This document shows, piece by piece, positions 59,169 to 64,000 of a DNA stretch of 64,000 bases; within the stretch, counting starts at the first letter, position 1; the number at the start of each line of letters is the position of its first letter. The notes under the pieces are model-generated. The model made no database searches. It was not told where the DNA came from and saw nothing but the letters and a program-made list of their open reading frames with translations. The position numbers were made by a program, and so were the translations under genes. Source of the DNA: Apus apus (Eukaryota; Chordata; Aves; Apodiformes; Apodidae); contig NC_067285.1 of assembly GCF_020740795.1 (NCBI RefSeq), positions 80,681,342-80,745,341 of the forward strand, written 5' to 3'.

Positions 59169-60846
59169 GAGAAACGAAAAGCAGATTCAAACTTAATTTC
59201 CGGTTTATCTTGTAGTAATTGACACACTTGCCCCAGAAGATCCTTGCAGTCTGTCAGGCTTATAAGCAAATTGTCATTCTGGTTGCCACTCTGTGTAAGG
59301 ATTAGAAAATGAGAGAAGAGAGTAGATGGTATATTTTTAAAATGTAGGAGATAAATTTGTAGTGTTGTATTCTTTTTTTAATATTTTAAGCAGAGAAAAA
59401 ATCAAGTATTGGAAGTTAAAAGATTAGTTTTCTGTTTAATTGTTCCAGAAACTCTAAGCTGAATTTAAAGACTAACATTTTATAAGTTAATTATGTCTGG
59501 AAATTGTGGAAAAAAAAAAAAGTCCTGGACATGTAAACATTCAGGTTTTGGAGAAAAGTTCAAGTAAGAAAATCCTCAGATAAGTCTATTAGGATTTTTT
59601 TTTTGGTTGCTGTTTGTGGGTTGACAGTCTGAAATGGAAAGTAAGAATTCAGTGTAAAGTATAGTTAATAACATTACTTTAAAAATACTTCTTGTGTACA
59701 TGTGCATTTTTTCATAGTAATTTGAAACATCCCATAATAAATTAATAACTTGATTGTAGCTGTGGTGGTTCATTAGTATCTTTACATTTTATTGTGATTT
59801 GTATGTATACAAAAATACATAATTTTTTACTTACAGTTTTGTTTTTGAGACTCTGAAATTAATGTCCTAAGGTTATCAAGACAGAACTTAAAGCAGGTCT
59901 TACTAAGTTCTGTGATCCTAGTTGGTGCAAAATCACTTTTATTTGCCATATTAAGTGATAGAGATTAACACTTTAAACAAATACGTTACAGATCTCAATT
60001 GCTATTCAAACTTCTACAGTTTTGAAAAACAATATTACTTTAAAAAATCCATCTAAAAACTCTTGCTGTAAAGATTGCCAGTTACCAATGAAACTGCACA
60101 AAAGGGAGTGAATGCTTTCAAAAAAGGTAAAAAAATGCAAGTGAAGGAAAAACGAGCACTAAGTACAACAAGCACTTTCTAAAAATGTTTCTTTCCTAAA
60201 GAAATCACACAACTTGCATGCTACTTAGTGTTTTGTATTTTGGTATGTTTTAATAAACTACGTTCTTTGCAGTGAAGCCACAACTAGCTACAAAGTATTT
60301 TAAAACATTGCTTTCTTTTCTATTTTGAACACTAGAGTGTGTCACCACATGCAGCTTACTTTTGCTGATCACTCTACATTTGTTTCAGTCTCAGCAGTTG
60401 GGAACAAAAGTATTTAGCAATGCAGTTTGTTGTGCTTAGTGTTCTAACAGATCAGGAAGCTCCTCTGCTTCCATTTCTTCCTGGCTAATTATTAGGCAGT
60501 TTGAGTAGGAGACCAAAGTGGTTTTTTGGCATTTGGGAATTCAACTGAAAAGCCAAATATATCATTATATGAAGGAATTTCCAGCAGGGCATTCCTTTGA
60601 ATATCTTTGATCTTTAATCACTCTTTCTCAGTTGCACCCATCATACTTCTTGGAAAGGTGTCCTCTTCAAAAGTTTAGACAGGCCCTCCAGTCTATCTTT
60701 CAACAAGCTGTTAAACCCTGTATACTGTCTTCAGTTAATTAATTTTACTTTAAACTGGGTTTCAAAGTACGTTACCTTTCCTATGAAATTCAGTAATCTG
60801 CTTAAAAATTTCTATCTGAATTGTATCATCAAGGTAACTTAAATAT

Positions 60847-60865
60847 ATAGATAGATAGATAGATA
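60847..60865. repeat. Short (TAGA)n microsatellite
   Basis: About four consecutive TAGA units, far shorter than the array at 12045. Confidence 0.85.
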
Positions 60866-61917
60866 TTTGAACAAGGTATTTTTTAATGTATCTAAAAGCC
60901 AAAAGGAACTCCTCTTTGTTGATCTCTTGAATATTTGAAGCCATCATCTATTTAGGCTTGTGCTTAACCGAACAATGTTTCTGGCTAAAAATGTTTTGCA
61001 GGTACAGCTTGTATTTTTGCACTGAGAACATAATTCATTGTCCTGCTGTTCATTCTACTGTCTGGTTTACTGGTACCTTTTCTTAGCTGTCAATGACTAT
61101 TACATCTTATTTACATTAAGATGCTGAAAAGTCTCTTTTAGTAGATGCTGTCTTAAGAACCGTGAAATGTTCTACCTTTTAAGGCCCTTTTGGCCTCTCA
61201 GATGGCACCTGGGAATCAAGAAAATTCAAGGAAAGTAGATTATCTCAGTAATTGATTTTTTCAAAATCAATTTTAATTTTAAATAGACAATGTGATGCAC
61301 AAGTAAAGATCAATGTAATGCAGGTATGATATGGAAGATTCATGTGTTAGGCTTCATGGATTTAATGTTTTTTAGGATTAAGGCTATAATAAAGAAAACA
61401 AAACCAAAACATGGAGTAGGTGTTTATGTTTAAAACAGAAAATTTACTTCAAATAATGCTAATAGGAAATGAAGCCATAAGGGAATGTCTTGTTTAACTA
61501 AATTCAGAAAGTAAGTTTCAAAGAAAGTTATTTCTGCAGATCAAAAATTTTCTTATGAAAACAGATTAAATGCCAGATGAACAGTCTCCATTCATAAACC
61601 TTGTTTTATCACTAATAAAGATTTATCTTGACCCATTATTAGATTAAATTTAAGGTAATTAATGTATCCTAAAGACAATATAAAGTTGTGCAAGTCAAAA
61701 ATCAAGTTAATTTATTGGCTAGTTTGCAACAGCTGGCTTTTTGCCTTCTCTCTTTTAAAATACAAGCTCCCTTCTGATAGTCTTTTCATTTCTTAAGTGT
61801 CTTGGCCATCTTATTTCCTTTACTATAATTAAGGTAAACTGGGTAATTCTGCCCAACAGTTGTCCTTTATAGTTGCTAAAGTCATAACGTGTTATCTTGT
61901 TCCATTTCTTAATGTAG

Positions 61918-61988
61918 TCCTGTTATCTGAAGCTAAGCAATGGGTGCAGGCCCCCTGAAAGGCTGAAGATTAAATGAGAGGTGCCCAA
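61918..61988 (+). mobile_element. 5S rRNA-derived SINE fragment
   Basis: TGTTATCTGAAGCTAAGCA (61921-61939), then a GGGT-GCAGGCC block and, after the expected spacing, TTAAATGAGAGGTGCC, follow the internal promoter region of 5S rRNA (TGATCTCGGAAGCTAAGCA, GGGTCGGGCC, TTGGATGGGAGACC). The 11-base core GAAGCTAAGCA is exact. The start of the 5S sequence and its 3' end are not recognisable, so this is not a 5S gene. 5S-headed SINEs (the SINE3/AmnSINE type) are known ancient repeats of vertebrates. The rest of such a SINE cannot be traced here. Confidence 0.5.
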
Positions 61989-62789
61989 ACCTGTATCTTT
62001 GTGTCTCTATACTCTAATGATAAAATTTTCACCAAGACTGAGGATTTGATGCCTTGGTGAAAGAGAAAATTTTCTGGATATCATGTCTCTGCAGTCCCTC
62101 ATCTCAAATTAACATTTTGCTTCCTTAACCCCTGCACTTCAGAACTTTCCCTTCAGGATATTAGCCACATTCCTGTCTCCCAGAAGCCACTGAAACTTCC
62201 CTGTTCCCACTCCTGGACACTGACTCATACATTTGTCCGTAAGATTATGATCTTTCATCATATGGCACGGTCTACCTTAATAATCTAGAAAACATTAACT
62301 ATTGAGACAGTGAAGGCATTTTACCGACAAGTCAGGTTTAAACAGCAGACCAAATATTATTTCTACACAGTGACTTTTCCTTCAGTTTTACTAAAGGCAT
62401 TATAGATGACTCAGTGCAAGTTAACAGGTAGGCTAATCCTTTTCGCTGTGGATTTTTTTAAAAATACCGTGTATATATATATATAATTTATTATAAGATT
62501 AATAACAAGTTTTTCTTTAAAAACATAAAATTGAGTCATGCATTTCACAAATACCAGCATGGGAAGTGTGGAAATGTTAGAATTGTCTTTAATCCTTAAC
62601 CATAAATTTGACAAAGATGTTCGATCTCAGTGCGCCTTTGCATAATCAGAATGAATTTTTTCTTGTGTTGGGCATTTATGGCAGGGTAAAGCATCTTGAG
62701 TCAGGAAAAATCACATAATTTATTACTAACTTATATAAAATTTTGCTTACTGATTCCAGTATTGAAAAAGAAAGAAGACAAACAAAAAG
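61989..62789. other. Noncoding DNA
   Basis: No gene seen. A short TA run lies at about 62471-62484. The right-hand part could include unrecognised SINE body. Confidence 0.62.
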
Positions 62790-63340
62790 TTAGAGAAACA
62801 CCTCACGTTCACTCCAGGCACCTCTGCTTTCCTGTTCCTCACCTTCCATGCCTCACACCACATGTTGCACTCAGTCCCTTAGGTGAGGCCATGGCTAGTC
62901 CTGGAGATGGAAGTCAGTGTGCAGCAGTTTCTTCCTTTTGCTGGTCTTTGTTTCTTACTCTTTTCACCTGCTCTGCCATGAATTTTTGCACTCACTGCAG
63001 ACCCTTTGTGGGGCATCTGCCTGCTCCAGCAGGATTTCCCCCATGGGCGACAGCTCCCCTCAGAGGTGCACCTCATCCTGGCTCATCTTCCAGGTATCTT
63101 TCCTGCCCCTACAATTTACCACTCTTTCTTGAACATGTTTTCACAGAGATGCCATATGCTCCCTTGATGGGATCCAGCTTTGGCATGCAGTAGGCTGCTT
63201 TTGTCCTTGACAGAGCTGACAGGAACCAGAGGTGCCCAGGGCAGAGCATCCCTTGCCTTCCTTCCAAACGTGGTATTCTGCAGACTCCCACTAGCAAAGC
63301 TCTGCCTGTTACACCTAAATTAGCAGCTTAATCCATTTGT
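62790..63340 (+). mobile_element. Degenerate avian repeat, probably LTR-derived
   Basis: A 0.55 kb block, more GC-rich than its flanks, resembles an interspersed repeat seen throughout bird genomes. Ordered matches include CTGCTCTGCCATG (62969-62981), a TCTGCCTGCTCCAG block (63016-63029), TCTTGAACATGTTTTCACAGAG (63126-63147), GATGGGATCCAGCTTTGGCA (63166-63185) and, near the end, CCCACTAGCAAAGCTCTGCC. In the family these read approximately CTGCTCTGCCATG, TCTCTGCTCC, TCTTAAATATGTTATCCCAGAG, GATGGGCTCGGCCTTGGCC and CCGCTACCAAAACCTTGCC. I believe the family is an endogenous-retrovirus LTR, but no internal retroviral sequence or second LTR is present. The 165-codon frame at 62696-63193 lies in this repeat and is not a gene. 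Confidence 0.45.
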
Positions 63341-64000
63341 AAAGGATGGACTGTTAAAATTTAGAATAGCTTATTCCATCATGGTCACAGTTTTTGCAAG
63401 AGCAGAACAAGGCTTGTGGTGAGACAGTAACTGGAAATGTGGTCTTTAAAAAGACTGGGTTTTAATAACACCCTTTTGTAATTTTAAGATTTAAATAATT
63501 TGTGTTTACAAATCCAGATCTTCATATCTTAAATCAAATAAGACCTTTTTTTTTTGTTAATCCTCACCTCATCTACTACCATGCTACATCAAGTACATTA
63601 AACTTTTGTTGTAGTTTATATATTCCTGCTTCTGAACAGGGATATTCTCTACTTGCATTACTACTGCAGTGTCCAGAAAGCAAAGTTTATGGCAGTCCCT
63701 GTTTAATGATGTTTTCACACATCTTTCATTGTTTAAATAACGGGTGCCACTCTTTTCCCCAAGCCAAGACTCTGCCTGTGAACCCAGGCATTCAAGCTTT
63801 TGTACTATGAATAACATGAAGTGGAAATCCTAACCAGGTACTGGATTTGTAAGAGAAAAAAAAAAAAAGAAAAAGAGCAGTGAAGTTTTGTTTTGCAAAA
63901 AAAAATGTCCTTGTGGATGATTTCCTTTTGGGGCAGCTGTTCATATAATTTTTTTAACTACAGTTGCCACCAGGCCAGATGTGATTTTATAATTTCTGCA
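63341..64000. other. Noncoding DNA
   Basis: AT-rich sequence with an A-rich run near 63856-63871. Frames of 77-102 codons on both strands carry no domain. Confidence 0.66.

Larger units (their letters stand above)
58883..61917. other. AT-rich noncoding DNA
   Basis: No gene or transposon recognised. Contains a 21-base poly(A) run at 59148-59168 and a short TAGA repeat at 60847-60865. Confidence 0.68.

Noticed and set aside
61918..61988. Functional 5S rRNA gene
   Set aside because: Only the internal region matches, with substitutions and no recognisable 5' or 3' ends. A SINE relic is the better explanation.
62696..63193. 165-codon plus-strand frame
   Set aside because: Lies largely inside a degenerate interspersed repeat and has no recognisable domain.
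1..64000. CRISPR array, prokaryotic defence system, phage or operon
   Set aside because: All composition and repeat evidence is vertebrate. No regularly spaced repeats with unique spacers and no bacterial gene organisation were seen.
1..64000. Endogenous retrovirus with internal genes
   Set aside because: No gag, pol or env-like frames or paired LTRs were recognised. Only one degraded, possibly LTR-like block at about 62.8-63.3 kb.

Overview
The window is vertebrate nuclear DNA and almost certainly avian. The clearest sign is a set of CR1 retrotransposon copies, 5'-truncated and ending in the bird-type octamer tail (ATTCTATG)n or (ATTCTGTG)n, on both strands. They belong to several subfamilies. 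The background is AT-rich, single-copy-looking DNA with poly(A)/poly(T) runs and microsatellites. I see no bacterial or phage features, no CRISPR array, no tRNA gene and no intact rRNA gene. I can support no host protein-coding gene. Nearly all open frames are short, lack recognisable domains, and are best read as chance. The few long recognisable frames (220 codons at 5684-6346 minus, 235 codons at 25197-25904 plus) are reverse-transcriptase remnants of CR1 ORF2. The region looks like an intron or gene desert of a large chromosome.

Layout. 1-5.4 kb: unique AT-rich DNA. 5.4-6.4 kb: CR1 (minus). 6.4-20 kb: mostly unique DNA with diverged tandem duplications (10.39-10.76 and 13.06-13.24 kb), a TAGA microsatellite (12.05 kb), a pentanucleotide array (15.27-15.41 kb), a possible old repeat (16.75 kb) and an L2-like RT fossil (19.74-20.08 kb). 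20.28-20.80 kb: CR1 (plus). 25.1-26.3 kb: CR1 (plus). 30.9-32.6 kb: very old CR1 fossils (minus). 35.4-40.1 kb: a CR1 cluster with an endonuclease-domain fragment (minus), a 3' stub (minus) and a roughly 2.9 kb decayed copy (plus). 44.56-45.0 kb: CR1 (plus). 50.80-51.19 kb: an isolated, extremely GC-rich CpG island, followed by a CR1 stub at 51.48 kb. 55.24-55.65 kb: CR1 (plus). 56.70-56.88 kb: an old amniote repeat. 58.83 kb: a roughly 50 bp CR1 tail (minus). 61.92-61.99 kb: a 5S-rRNA-like SINE fragment. 62.79-63.34 kb: a degenerate, probably LTR-derived avian repeat.

There is no operon-like or cooperating gene system. The two most interesting themes are the lone CpG island, a candidate promoter of an unannotated transcript, and the dense layering of very old retroelement fossils (CR1, L2-like, 5S-SINE and another amniote family) beneath younger CR1 copies. 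Family names are assigned from remembered sequence patterns, not from database searches, and the older calls are correspondingly less certain.
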